From: Bacillota bacterium
GTDB lineage: Bacteria > Bacillota > Clostridia > Saccharofermentanales > Saccharofermentanaceae
Direction of reading: 5' to 3'
Length of the DNA: 31,793 nucleotides
NCBI GenBank assembly: GCA_023397475.1
Contig: JAEWUD010000040.1
Location: forward strand, 1 to 31,793
A program made the translations under genes and the position numbers. Positions 7,438 to 15,031 of the stretch are shown here, in pieces (positions within the stretch are counted from its first letter, which is position 1; the number at the start of each line of letters is the position of its first letter). The notes under the pieces were generated by a model. That model ran no database searches and was not told the DNA's origin. It worked only from the letters and a program-made list of their open reading frames with translations.

Positions 7438-8925
7438 TCAGCCGATGTCCTTCACAATCAACTCGCTCGTCTTCTGGCCGCTTAAGGTCACCATCGGCAT
7501 GCCGCCGCCGGGGTTGACCGTGCCGCCGACAAAGTAGAGATTCTCGAAAAGCTCGCTCTTCTTCGGATTCTTGAATCCCTTGTTCTTCTTCTTGTCCGAG
7601 AGCGTTCCGTAGATCGCCCCGCGGTCCGAATTGTACATTCGCCGGATGTCCGAAGGAATCCACATATCCTCGGTGACGATGTGCTTGCGAAGATCCGTGA
7701 TTCCCATGTTCTCCATCTTCACCAGAACGCGCTCCCGAAGCGCCATATACTCCTCACGGCTGAAGTCCTTCTCCTGCATATACGGGATATGCGGCAGAAT
7801 CTTAATGTTCTCATGACCCGGACGCGCCTGTCCCGGATCGGTCTTGCTGCTGTTGACGACATAAAGAATCGGATCGTCGGGCAACTCATGGCTGTGGAAC
7901 ACCTTGTTGAAGTGCCCTCTCGGATTCGAAGAGAAGAAGAAATTATGGTGCGCCAACTGCGGATACAATCGATCGACGCCCAGATGCAGGACAAGTCCGG
8001 AGCAAGCGGGCTCGAATCGCTCGCGCTTCTTATCCGCGTACTCCTTCTCGCCGAGAAGTTTGTCATACGCCGGCAGTACCTCCATGTTGGACACGAAGAC
8101 ATCACCCGTAACCTTTGTTCCGTCCGCGAGTTCGATCGCCTCAATCGAGCGATCCCCCTTGCGAATCATCCGGACAACCTCGGCGTCCGTGTTCAACTCG
8201 ACACCGGCTTCCTGTGCCAGCCGAATCAATCCCTCGGCCAAGCCATACATGCCGCCGGGAACATACCATACGCCCTGTTTGTGTTGCATATAAATCATCA
8301 TATTCAGAACCGCCGGAGCGTCATACGGCGACGAACCGACATACTTGATAAAATAGTCGAACATCTCCACAAGGCGCGGATGCGTGATGTATTTCGCGAT
8401 TCCCTCGTGCATGGTCGAGAAGAGGTCAAAACCCTTGAGCGAACGCAGTAACCCGTACTTCCACAACACCTCGGACGTATTGTCGAGGCCCATCTCGAAA
8501 TAGCCCTTGTCCGTCGCGTCGTAGAGATTACGCGCATAGGCAAGAAAGCTCTTGTACTCCTCCATATGTTTGGGATCAATTCCGGGATTCGCAGCGGCCA
8601 TCCGGTCCAGATCGCCGTAGAGATCAATAACCGATCCGTCGGGGAAGAACGACCTCCACTCCAGTTCCAGACGCCGGATCTTCACATAATCGTCCATATC
8701 TCGCCCGCCGTCGCGGAACAACTTCTCGAAAATCTGCGGCATCGTCAGAATCGACGGCCCCAGATCGAAGGTAAACCCGTCCTTCGTAAGACGGTTGAGT
8801 TTGCCTCCCAGATGATGATTCTTCTCGAAAAGCCGTACCTTATAACCCTTCTGTGCCAGAGAAATCGCTGCGGACAGCCCCCCGAGGCCTCCGCCGATCA
8901 CAATCACAGTTCTGCTCGTTGACAT
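7438..8925 (-). CDS. crtP: 4,4'-diaponeurosporene oxygenase, phytoene-desaturase family
   Basis: A 495-residue FAD-dependent carotenoid oxidase. The N-terminal dinucleotide-binding motif is IGGGLGGLSAA, followed by the FEKNHHLGGKLNR and FDLGPSILTMP blocks. Midway are WRSFFPDG, YFIKYVGSSPYDAPA and LAHHNFFF. The C-terminus carries the family signature FVGGTVNPGGGMPM. Length and these landmarks match staphylococcal CrtP more closely than the desaturase CrtN, so I call it the oxygenase that turns the terminal methyl group into an aldehyde. The ATG at 8925 has AAGGGTG upstream. It is the first gene of crtP-aldH-crtQ-crtO, and no crtM or crtN lies beside it. A CrtN-like desaturase role is the main alternative and would need a tree to exclude. 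Confidence 0.88.
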   Translation of the reverse strand: MSTSRTVIVIGGGLGGLSAAISLAQKGYKVRLFEKNHHLGGKLNRLTKDGFTFDLGPSILTMPQIFEKLFRDGGRDMDDYVKIRRLELEWRSFFPDGSVIDLYGDLDRMAAANPGIDPKHMEEYKSFLAYARNLYDATDKGYFEMGLDNTSEVLWKYGLLRSLKGFDLFSTMHEGIAKYITHPRLVEMFDYFIKYVGSSPYDAPAVLNMMIYMQHKQGVWYVPGGMYGLAEGLIRLAQEAGVELNTDAEVVRMIRKGDRSIEAIELADGTKVTGDVFVSNMEVLPAYDKLLGEKEYADKKRERFEPACSGLVLHLGVDRLYPQLAHHNFFFSSNPRGHFNKVFHSHELPDDPILYVVNSSKTDPGQARPGHENIKILPHIPYMQEKDFSREEYMALRERVLVKMENMGITDLRKHIVTEDMWIPSDIRRMYNSDRGAIYGTLSDKKKNKGFKNPKKSELFENLYFVGGTVNPGGGMPMVTLSGQKTSELIVKDIG

Positions 8926-9029
8926 ACAATCACCCTTTCTGCCTCTCGCGTGTATCTACCCGTATTGGAGAAATTCGTGTTGTCAGGAAGGCTTTCCGGT
9001 CCTCCGTGTCGCTGTCTCTTATGAATATA

Positions 9030-9038
9030 ATTCTATCA
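9030..9038 (-). promoter_or_regulatory. Candidate extended -10 promoter of the crt operon
   Basis: The minus strand reads TGATAGAAT here, an extended -10 (TGn before TAGAAT), giving a start near 9023 and a leader of about 98 bases before crtP. No good -35 is seen, as is common for extended -10 promoters. The 8926-9205 intergenic stretch otherwise holds only this and the divergent DHH promoter. Confidence 0.4.
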
Positions 9039-9159
9039 TGAATATGTCTTGCGCGTCTTCTTCTCTCTTTCTTGCCCTGCCCCTACCAAGCCGTCTTACA
9101 TGCACCTTTATATATCGTACATTTTTCTTATAAAATCGAAAATTCTCTGAAAAATTTTA

Positions 9160-9168
9160 TGTTACAAT
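9160..9168 (+). promoter_or_regulatory. Candidate extended -10 promoter of the DHH phosphoesterase gene
   Basis: TGTTACAAT is an extended -10 (TGn plus TACAAT) in a very AT-rich stretch (9120-9165). Transcription would start near 9175, which argues for translation starting at 9206 and not at the in-frame ATG at 9167. Confidence 0.45.
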
Positions 9169-9205
9169 GGTCGGAGAATTTGGGGAGATCCCGGGAGTTC
9201 AACCG

Positions 9206-10705
9206 ATGAAGCTTAATGAGTTGCGTTCTTATCGCAGTATTGTAATCCAGTGCCATGACAATCCGGACCCGGACGCAATCGCATCCGGTTTCGCCCTCTA
9301 TCGATATTTCTCGCAGGATCCGAATAAACAAGTTCTTCTGGTCTACGCCGGCAAGTACATCATCCAGAAATCAAATCTTCTGATGATGCTGGAGCGCCTG
9401 CAAGTACCTCTGTTTCATGTCGACACGCTCCCTGACGCTCCGGACCTCCTGATCACAGTCGACTGCCAGTTCGGCGAGGGTAACGTGACCGAGCTTCCCG
9501 CCTCCTGTGTCGCCGTCATCGATCATCATCCCCCGAGCCGGAACCGCTATGACTTCAGCGAGATCCGCAGTTCTTACGGAAGCTGCGCCAGTATCGTTTA
9601 TCAGCTTCTACGCGACGAAGGCGTCGATGTGAACCTCGATATCTCGGTAGCTACGGCCTTGTATTACGGCCTTTACTCAGACACCAACAGCCTATCCGAG
9701 ATCTCTCACCCTGCGGACAAGGATCTCCGGGACGACCTTGTGTACAACAAGAGCCTTCTCACCGCGTTGCGCAACGCCAACTTCTCGGCCTCCGATATCA
9801 ACATCGCCGGCGAGGCGTTATCCTTAGCGGTTTTCGACGAGAGACACCGCATCGGCATCGCCGAGGCGAAGCCCTGTGATCCGAATATCCTGGGATTCAT
9901 CGGGGACATGCTCCTTCAGGTCGATCTTCTGGACTGCTGCCTGGTCTACTGCCGCTTGCCGTTCGGCATCAAGTTCTCCGTCCGCAGTTGCATCCGCGAG
10001 ATTCACGCCGGAGACATGGCAACATTTCTCTCCGACGGCATCGGTTCCGGGGGCGGACACGCGGAGAAGGCCGGCGGATTTTTACGCGAAGATGCGGTTC
10101 AGATCGTCAGCGAAGCCCGGACGGATCACGAGTTTTTTCGCGATCGCATCCTGTCGTACTTCGACAGCTACGATATCGTCTACGCCTCCGACTTCACGCC
10201 GGATGTCAACCGCATGGGCCTTTATCGCAAAGTTCGACTGCCGCTTGGCTACGTACGGAGCACCGATGTTCTCGAAGAAGGCACACTCGCGACCGTTCGT
10301 ACCCTCGAGGGCGATATCACAATCTTCGCCTCCAGCGATATCTACATCATGATCGGTATCGTCGGCGAGGTCTATCCGATCAAACGAAGCACTTTCGAGA
10401 AGCGATATGTTCTATCCAAAGATCCCTTTACAGCAACCTTCGAATACGAACCGAGCATTCGTTCCGCCCAGGATCATCGACCTGTCCGCCTCCTGCAGTA
10501 CGCGAAGACATGTATCCCCTCCGGCGAGACCCTGATCCACGCGATGCCGCTCGAGCGCAAGGTCAAGGTCTTCACCGCCTGGGACCCGGATAACTACATG
10601 CGCGGTAAGCCGGGGGATTTCCTTGCGGTCCACCACGATAACCAGAAAGATGTTTACGTGATCGATCGTGATATCTTCTACCGGACCTATACCGAAGCCG
10701 AATAG
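9206..10705 (+). CDS. DHH/DHHA1-family phosphoesterase (nanoRNase/pAp phosphatase-like) with extra C-terminal domains
   Basis: A 499-residue protein. The DHH domain shows HDNPDPDAIASG (motif I), TVDCQFG, IDHHPP (the DHH signature) and YSDTNSL. The DHHA1 part carries GSGGGHAEKAGG. These bind two metal ions and mark enzymes that hydrolyse very short oligonucleotides, pAp or cyclic dinucleotide products. Typical nanoRNases are about 320 residues. Here about 175 residues follow, in which two segments look like diverged copies of one small beta domain, ending VYPIKRSTFEKRY and VYVIDRDIFYRTY. I start at ATG 9206 (MKLNEL), with GGGAG eight bases upstream; the ATG at 9167 overlaps the promoter. The gene is divergent from the crt operon and appears monocistronic. 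The family is firm, while the substrate and the role of the tail are unknown. Confidence 0.8.
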   Translation: MKLNELRSYRSIVIQCHDNPDPDAIASGFALYRYFSQDPNKQVLLVYAGKYIIQKSNLLMMLERLQVPLFHVDTLPDAPDLLITVDCQFGEGNVTELPASCVAVIDHHPPSRNRYDFSEIRSSYGSCASIVYQLLRDEGVDVNLDISVATALYYGLYSDTNSLSEISHPADKDLRDDLVYNKSLLTALRNANFSASDINIAGEALSLAVFDERHRIGIAEAKPCDPNILGFIGDMLLQVDLLDCCLVYCRLPFGIKFSVRSCIREIHAGDMATFLSDGIGSGGGHAEKAGGFLREDAVQIVSEARTDHEFFRDRILSYFDSYDIVYASDFTPDVNRMGLYRKVRLPLGYVRSTDVLEEGTLATVRTLEGDITIFASSDIYIMIGIVGEVYPIKRSTFEKRYVLSKDPFTATFEYEPSIRSAQDHRPVRLLQYAKTCIPSGETLIHAMPLERKVKVFTAWDPDNYMRGKPGDFLAVHHDNQKDVYVIDRDIFYRTYTEAE

Positions 10706-10763
10706 TCAGCCTCCCTCGGTCGCCGCGGAACCAACACTGCCCCTTACACAATCCGTATCCTTT

Positions 10764-10830
10764 TGCTCGAAAAGCGCTATGCGTGAAACTTCTGCGTGCT
10801 CGAAAAGCGCTACGCGTGAAACTTTCTGTG
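10764..10830. repeat. Two tandem 33/34-bp direct repeats
   Basis: Copies at 10764-10796 and 10797-10830 share TGCTCGAAAAGCGCTA followed by a GCGTGAAAC core, with one substitution and one added T. They directly precede the palindromic repeat cluster and lie outside any credible gene. Confidence 0.8.
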
Positions 10831-10838
10831 TGGCGGTT

Positions 10839-11137
10839 TATGGGCGAAAACGCGGGTAGTGGTCGATTTCGCCCATACTATCGTGTCTTTGGATTCTCGT
10901 CGCAGTGGCGGATTATGGGCGAAAACGTGCGTTGCGGTCGATTTCGCCCATAACTCTGATGCCGGGTGTATGGGCGAAAATGGCATCTTGGTTCGATTTC
11001 GCCCATATTATCGTGTCTTTGGATTCTCATCGCAGTGGCGGGTGTATGGGCGAAAATGCCGTCTGGGTTCGATTTCGCCCATAACTCTGATACCGGGTGT
11101 ATGGGCGAAATGCCGTCTGGGGTCGATTTCGCCCATA
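10839..11137. repeat. BIME-like cluster of five palindromic units
   Basis: Five 38-39 bp units at 10839-10877, 10914-10952, 10969-11007, 11045-11083 and 11100-11137. Each starts TATGGGCGAAA and ends TTTCGCCCATA, so the arms form a perfect 11-bp stem, while the roughly 17-base loops vary. Linkers alternate between a long one (about 36 bp, containing TCGTGTCTTTGGATTCTC) and a short one (about 16 bp, ACTCTGATRCCGGGTG), making a higher-order tandem period of about 131 bp. This alternation of palindromic units with long and short linkers is the organisation of REP/BIME elements. Reading frames across it on both strands are repeat artefacts. No Rep-type transposase is visible nearby. Confidence 0.85.
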
Positions 11138-11276
11138 TAATATCGCACCGGGCACCCACATAAGTCTCTCGGTTTCCCGCTCGCGCTCGCGCCACTTGCA
11201 AATCCCTTCCGACGCCCTTATTATGAGAACGACCCCAATACTGGGGCAATCCATTCTCGAAGGGAGATGTTCACAT

Positions 11277-11312
11277 ATGGCAAATAACAAGATTTGGGGT
11301 TTTTCCGCCTAA
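11277..11312 (+). CDS. Candidate leader peptide upstream of rsgA
   Basis: An 11-codon ORF, MANNKIWGFSA followed by TAA. AAGGGAG lies ten bases before the ATG, and a small CCCCA/TGGGG hairpin lies at 11233-11246 just upstream. It sits about 155 bases before an intrinsic terminator that precedes rsgA, the position of an attenuator leader peptide. I do not recognise the peptide. It could also be the 5' remnant of a lost gene. Its translation is unproven. Confidence 0.35.
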   Translation: MANNKIWGFSA

Positions 11313-11467
11313 TTGAATAGGGCGCTTGTCGTTACGGCCGAGAATCTTTGACCTGACGAACGCGCCGCCTTTGAGAACCTTCGTCCATCCTGCCACGCCG
11401 TTTGCCGGCGATCTTGCGGAGAATACGACTGGGTCGTGTTCTTTTTTTATGGAACACGCGCTCTTTC

Positions 11468-11516
11468 ACCGCGGAATGCAGTCTTCAGAGGAGGCTGCTC
11501 AATCCGCGGTTTTTTG
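11468..11516 (+). terminator. Intrinsic terminator in the rsgA leader
   Basis: An 8-bp stem ACCGCGGA (11468-11475) / TCCGCGGT (11503-11510), with further pairing GCAG/CTGC inside, is followed directly by a run of six T and soon after by another T-run. It lies about 37 bases before the first possible rsgA start, so it either ends the leader transcript or acts as an attenuator. Confidence 0.75.
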
Positions 11517-11633
11517 CGCCCTTTTTTCGTGAAAAGAAAGGAGTGATCCAGCATGCACAGGAATTTTTCGAGTGAAAAGAACCTACCGGAGAGCATAAGC
11601 CTCCGAACAGCAAGTGAGAAAAGGAGAATTAGC

Positions 11634-12638
11634 ATGATCGATATTACAAATTATGGCTATGTCGCCGGGGAGGCAGCCTTTCCCGACGAGCTGATCCCGG
11701 CGCGAGTCGTCGAGGTCCGAAGAGAACTCTATAAAGTCGTCTGCCGGGAAGGAGAGGTGAACGCCCGACTTAAGGGCTCATACTTCCTTCGCGCCGGCGA
11801 GAGGAGCGACTATCCGGCCGTCGGAGATTTTGTCACGCTCCGTTACAACCGCGACGGACATTCCTTCATCGCCGGCCTGCTGCCGCGAAGATCCAAATTC
11901 TCGCGCACAGACTTCTCCGGCCACGCAGCGGCCTATGTGAAGACCGTCCTCGAACAGGTTGTCGCGGCCAACTTCGACTACGTCTTCATCGTCTCGTCCC
12001 TGAACCAGGACTTCAGCCCCGGCCGCATCGCGCGGTACCTGACCCAGGCCCTGCAGAGCGGCGGAACTCCCGTCGTCATCCTGACCAAAGCCGACCTGTG
12101 CGAGAATGCCGAAGCACAGGTCGCCGCCGTTCGCGAGATCGCGCCGGACATCGACGTTATCCCCTTGTCGAGCCACACCGGAGCCGGGCTTTCCGCTCTT
12201 GCCCCCTATGTCCAACCGGGGAAAACCATCGTCTTTCTCGGCATGTCCGGCGTGGGTAAGTCCTCCCTGCTGAATGCACTGGCCGGAGAGAACCTGATGG
12301 ACGTCAAGGCCATTCGCGAGTCGGACGCACGCGGAAGACATACGACCACCCATCGTCAGCTCGCCCTGCTCGCATCGGGAGCGATGATCATCGATACTCC
12401 CGGCATGCGCGAGCTCGGACTCTGGGACGCCGAAGAAGGCATCCGCGCGGCCTTTGCCGACATCGAGGATCTCGTAACGCGCTGCCGCTTCTCCGATTGC
12501 CGACACAAGACCGAGGGCGGTTGCGCGGTGAAGGCCGCGCTTGCCGACGGAAGCCTTGCGGAGAATCACTGGCAGAGCTACCTGTCGCAGACAAAAGAAG
12601 CGACGTTTGTCGACCGGAGACTACGACGAAGAACGTGA
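11634..12638 (+). CDS. rsgA: Ribosome small-subunit-dependent GTPase RsgA
   Basis: A 334-residue circularly permuted GTPase that helps 30S subunit maturation. An N-terminal OB fold comes first. The G motifs then appear in permuted order: G4 TKAD (about residue 151), G1 GMSGVGKSS (203-211), G3 DTPG (about 254). A C-terminal zinc site follows with Cys284, Cys289, His291 and Cys297. The start at 11634 (MIDITNYGY) has AAAAGGAG upstream and fits the family. An in-frame ATG at 11553 also has a good AAAGGAG and would add 27 residues. The last ten codons (FVDRRLRRRT) are repeated just past the stop in another frame. A terminator follows at 12725. It appears to be transcribed alone. Confidence 0.93.
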   Translation: MIDITNYGYVAGEAAFPDELIPARVVEVRRELYKVVCREGEVNARLKGSYFLRAGERSDYPAVGDFVTLRYNRDGHSFIAGLLPRRSKFSRTDFSGHAAAYVKTVLEQVVAANFDYVFIVSSLNQDFSPGRIARYLTQALQSGGTPVVILTKADLCENAEAQVAAVREIAPDIDVIPLSSHTGAGLSALAPYVQPGKTIVFLGMSGVGKSSLLNALAGENLMDVKAIRESDARGRHTTTHRQLALLASGAMIIDTPGMRELGLWDAEEGIRAAFADIEDLVTRCRFSDCRHKTEGGCAVKAALADGSLAENHWQSYLSQTKEATFVDRRLRRRT

Positions 12639-12676
12639 GGATGGGTTTGTCGATCGGAGACTACGACGCAGGACGT
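12606..12676. repeat. Duplicated 31-bp end of rsgA
   Basis: Copies at 12606-12636 and 12646-12676, 40 bp apart, differ at three positions. Both encode FVDRRLRRRT and are followed by a stop (TGA, then TAA). The second copy is out of frame with rsgA, so this looks like a small tandem duplication of the 3' end whose coding sense has survived. Confidence 0.75.
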
Positions 12677-12724
12677 AAGACCGGATACCTGCTCGAGAAA
12701 GACCGCGCACCTGCGTAAAGAAGT

Positions 12725-12764
12725 GCCGCGTGGTCCTCTGTGAAAAAGGGCCCGCGGCGTTTTC
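12725..12764 (+). terminator. Intrinsic terminator after rsgA
   Basis: GCCGCG...GGTCC pairs with GGGCCCGCGGC (right arm ending 12758) across an A-rich loop and is followed by GTTTTCTC. It lies about 90 bp past the rsgA stop on the same strand. Confidence 0.65.
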
Positions 12765-13018
12765 TCGAAATAATTCCGCTTACATCTGTATTCCGAGGGC
12801 AGCAATCAACTTTTCGATACAGACATGAACCTTCCCGAAGGGGTATATCGAAAAGCCCTGTTTCTTATCCGTTACAAAGTCATATTCTCAGTCTCTGAAA
12901 CTACCCTATGGCTTGATGCCGTTGTGGATTGCAGACAAGATCCCTCCTCCGGAATCAATTGAATCTACTCCATTCCGTCGTATTCGTATCGCTCCCATGA
13001 ATCTTGACGATGAACCAC
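12765..13018. other. Intergenic stretch with a nested inverted repeat
   Basis: No gene is seen. CTTTTCGATA (12810-12819) and TATCGAAAAG (12846-12855) form a perfect 10-bp inverted repeat around an inner CTTC-CC-GAAG hairpin. It lies between the convergent rsgA and permease genes and could be the permease terminator, but neither side has a clear T-run. Confidence 0.45.
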
Positions 13019-14959
13019 TCACGAATCCCGCGTGCTCAGCATCTTCAACGGCTCTGCCCGCAAGTTACTGCGAATCTGCACCAGCGAGATCCCCAGCGCC
13101 ATAACCACGACGGCAACCCCGCACAGGACGGCGAGAATCGGTCCTGCCGGATCCGTCGCAAGCCGCATATTCTCCACCGTCGCGACGGAGTTTGCCCAGT
13201 TGCTGAATTCGGTACTGTAAGAAACCCATTCGGACATGGTCGACAGAATTCCCGTCGAGAGACAGGAGAGTGCGTATCCCACAGCGCTGCCGAGCACACT
13301 GCCGATCGCCACGATCATCAGGACTCCGGAGAGGAGAGAGACAGTGCACGCGCGTTTCCCCATCCCTAATGATCGCTCGATTGCGGTTCGTTTTTTCTGT
13401 TTGCCGATAAAGAGGTTGCAGAAGAACAGCAAGATAAGTACGGTGACCAAGAGTCCCACGACGAACAGGGCAAACGCGACTTGTTTGATTTGCGCGAGCC
13501 CTTCCTTGATCTGTGTGTATCCCTTGTCATAGATAGTTATCTTAAATCTATCGTTGTTCGGTCCCGCGAGCCCCGATTTTTCCCACATTTCCCAGAAATT
13601 CTCCACGCTCCCGTTCGGAATCTGGAAAACCGTGTTGTATCCCTTGAGCGGGCCGTAATCCAGAATATTGTTCGCGTCACTGTTTTTCACAGAAGCTCCG
13701 GGAATGACGACACCGTACCCGGCCATGTCATAGCCTGCGGAGTTGGACGCCTTGATGATTTCGTTGTAGATCCCGACCACGGTGTAATCGTGCGACTCGA
13801 AAACCTCATAGCACTTGCCTTCCGCGTTCAACATGTGGTTGGGATTACCCACAGGCAGCCCGTCCGGCGGGTACTCCTGGCTGGCCGAGTTCCGGTAGTC
13901 GGCGTAATAAAGCGCCAGCGGTACGGTGTCGCCGATCTCGTAATCGTGCATTTTCGCGAATTCCTGACTGATCAGGCAAACCGTCTGCCCCTCCGCATAT
14001 TCCTCTTTCGTGATATCTCGACCTTCCTGAATCGTAGCGTTCCCGACATAGAAGGACATCAGCAGCTGCGTGCTGTCCGTCGGAATCACGGGAATTGTGT
14101 GCTCCAATCGATCCATCGCTTTGGCAAGCTCCAGCCACCTCTGTCCCTGTGGCGTGTCATAGAACCCATCCGTCACCTCTTCATACGCGAGAAGTATCGG
14201 CATGCTGTCGGGAATGAGTTGCCCATCCGGCTCATACTGGCTCGAGAGCACGTAAATATCCCCGATGTCACGCGGGTAGAATTCACCGGACAGCTGATCG
14301 ACCCCGGTGTGTGTGTCCACCCACTCCTGATGCGAAGGTCGCCACGCCAGCACCATCACATAGGTCTTGCCCGCATACAACATCTGCGGCTCGGCGTTAT
14401 AATGATCACAGAAGAGAACCGTCTCCCAATCGCCGATCTCTCTTCCCTCAATTCCGTTGCGTCCATATAGCTCGCGCACGAGCTTCAACCGCACCGTATT
14501 ATCCGGAACACAGTCCTCCAGCGGGGTGACCTCGACGATCGGAAGCCGGTCGCGCGTCTGTGCGATCAGCTGGATATACGCGTTGGCGGGGTATGTGAAG
14601 CTCGGGTCATAAGCCCCGTAATACGGCCTGTGCTTGGGCGGAATAACATACTCCACCCCATCGATCAGAAGATCCTCCGGCACCACAGATTTGTCATAAA
14701 TCGGTGCCGAATATTCCATGCTCTCCTTCATCTCGGCGTCCCAGACCGATCCCGGCTCATACGAGACCGGATTCTGCGACACGAGCCCCATCGTTACGAA
14801 AACATCCTCAATCCGCTGCATGTTCATATCGCTCATGCGAAAAAGTGCGACACCCAGCGTTAATAGTGCCGCCGACAAACTGATCAGGACAAGGAAAAGC
14901 CCCGTACGCAAGGGCGTGCGAAGAATCTGACGGATACTGTTGGAAAACTCGCTCTTCAA
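13019..14959 (-). CDS. FtsX/MacB-type ABC transporter permease, large subunit
   Basis: A 646-residue membrane protein. One N-terminal helix (about residues 17-40, TGLFLVLISLSAALLTLG) is followed by an extracellular domain of some 450 residues. Three C-terminal helices with the FtsX signature region come last (FFCNLFIGKQKKRTAIERSL, then a loop and two helices). This topology is that of MacB-like permeases, which act as mechanotransmitters and extract or export substrates without a classic pore. The ORF starts with TTG at 14959, supported by AGGAG seven bases upstream; no better start is near. It is the last gene of a three-gene operon with the ATPase (72 bp upstream) and a smaller permease. 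The substrate is unknown. Confidence 0.8.
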   Translation of the reverse strand: MKSEFSNSIRQILRTPLRTGLFLVLISLSAALLTLGVALFRMSDMNMQRIEDVFVTMGLVSQNPVSYEPGSVWDAEMKESMEYSAPIYDKSVVPEDLLIDGVEYVIPPKHRPYYGAYDPSFTYPANAYIQLIAQTRDRLPIVEVTPLEDCVPDNTVRLKLVRELYGRNGIEGREIGDWETVLFCDHYNAEPQMLYAGKTYVMVLAWRPSHQEWVDTHTGVDQLSGEFYPRDIGDIYVLSSQYEPDGQLIPDSMPILLAYEEVTDGFYDTPQGQRWLELAKAMDRLEHTIPVIPTDSTQLLMSFYVGNATIQEGRDITKEEYAEGQTVCLISQEFAKMHDYEIGDTVPLALYYADYRNSASQEYPPDGLPVGNPNHMLNAEGKCYEVFESHDYTVVGIYNEIIKASNSAGYDMAGYGVVIPGASVKNSDANNILDYGPLKGYNTVFQIPNGSVENFWEMWEKSGLAGPNNDRFKITIYDKGYTQIKEGLAQIKQVAFALFVVGLLVTVLILLFFCNLFIGKQKKRTAIERSLGMGKRACTVSLLSGVLMIVAIGSVLGSAVGYALSCLSTGILSTMSEWVSYSTEFSNWANSVATVENMRLATDPAGPILAVLCGVAVVVMALGISLVQIRSNLRAEPLKMLSTRDS

Positions 14960-15031
14960 AATATCACTCCTCTGTGACTTGCGCTATGAGCCCATCACTT
15001 GCTCAGAAACCCATGCCCTCGTCTCTTACTC

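Noticed and set aside
7421..7663. 81-residue N-terminal extension of the aldehyde dehydrogenase
   Set aside because: The extension is the shadow of the crtP 3' end; GTG 7420 has an ideal ribosome binding site and gives the family length.
10969..11007. tRNA-like T-arm (GGTTCGATTTC) in the third palindromic unit
   Set aside because: The match is part of the palindrome arm; no acceptor, D or anticodon arm can be folded around it.
10839..11137. CRISPR array or type III toxin-antitoxin RNA repeats
   Set aside because: Units are palindromic with varying loops and two alternating linker types rather than constant repeats with unique spacers. No cas gene and no ToxN-like gene is adjacent; rsgA follows.
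10859..11249. Open reading frames of 65-123 codons on both strands within the palindromic repeats
   Set aside because: They arise from the stop-poor repeated units, have repetitive products, and have no ribosome binding site or family resemblance.
11460..11520. T-box leader before rsgA, suggested by CACCGCGGA and a terminator
   Set aside because: The conserved T-box core AGGGTGG is absent, no specifier stem is visible, and rsgA is not a usual T-box target.
13481..14470. 329-codon plus-strand ORF opposite the large permease
   Set aside because: It is a shadow of the permease gene; its product has no recognisable domain, while the minus-strand frame shows FtsX features.
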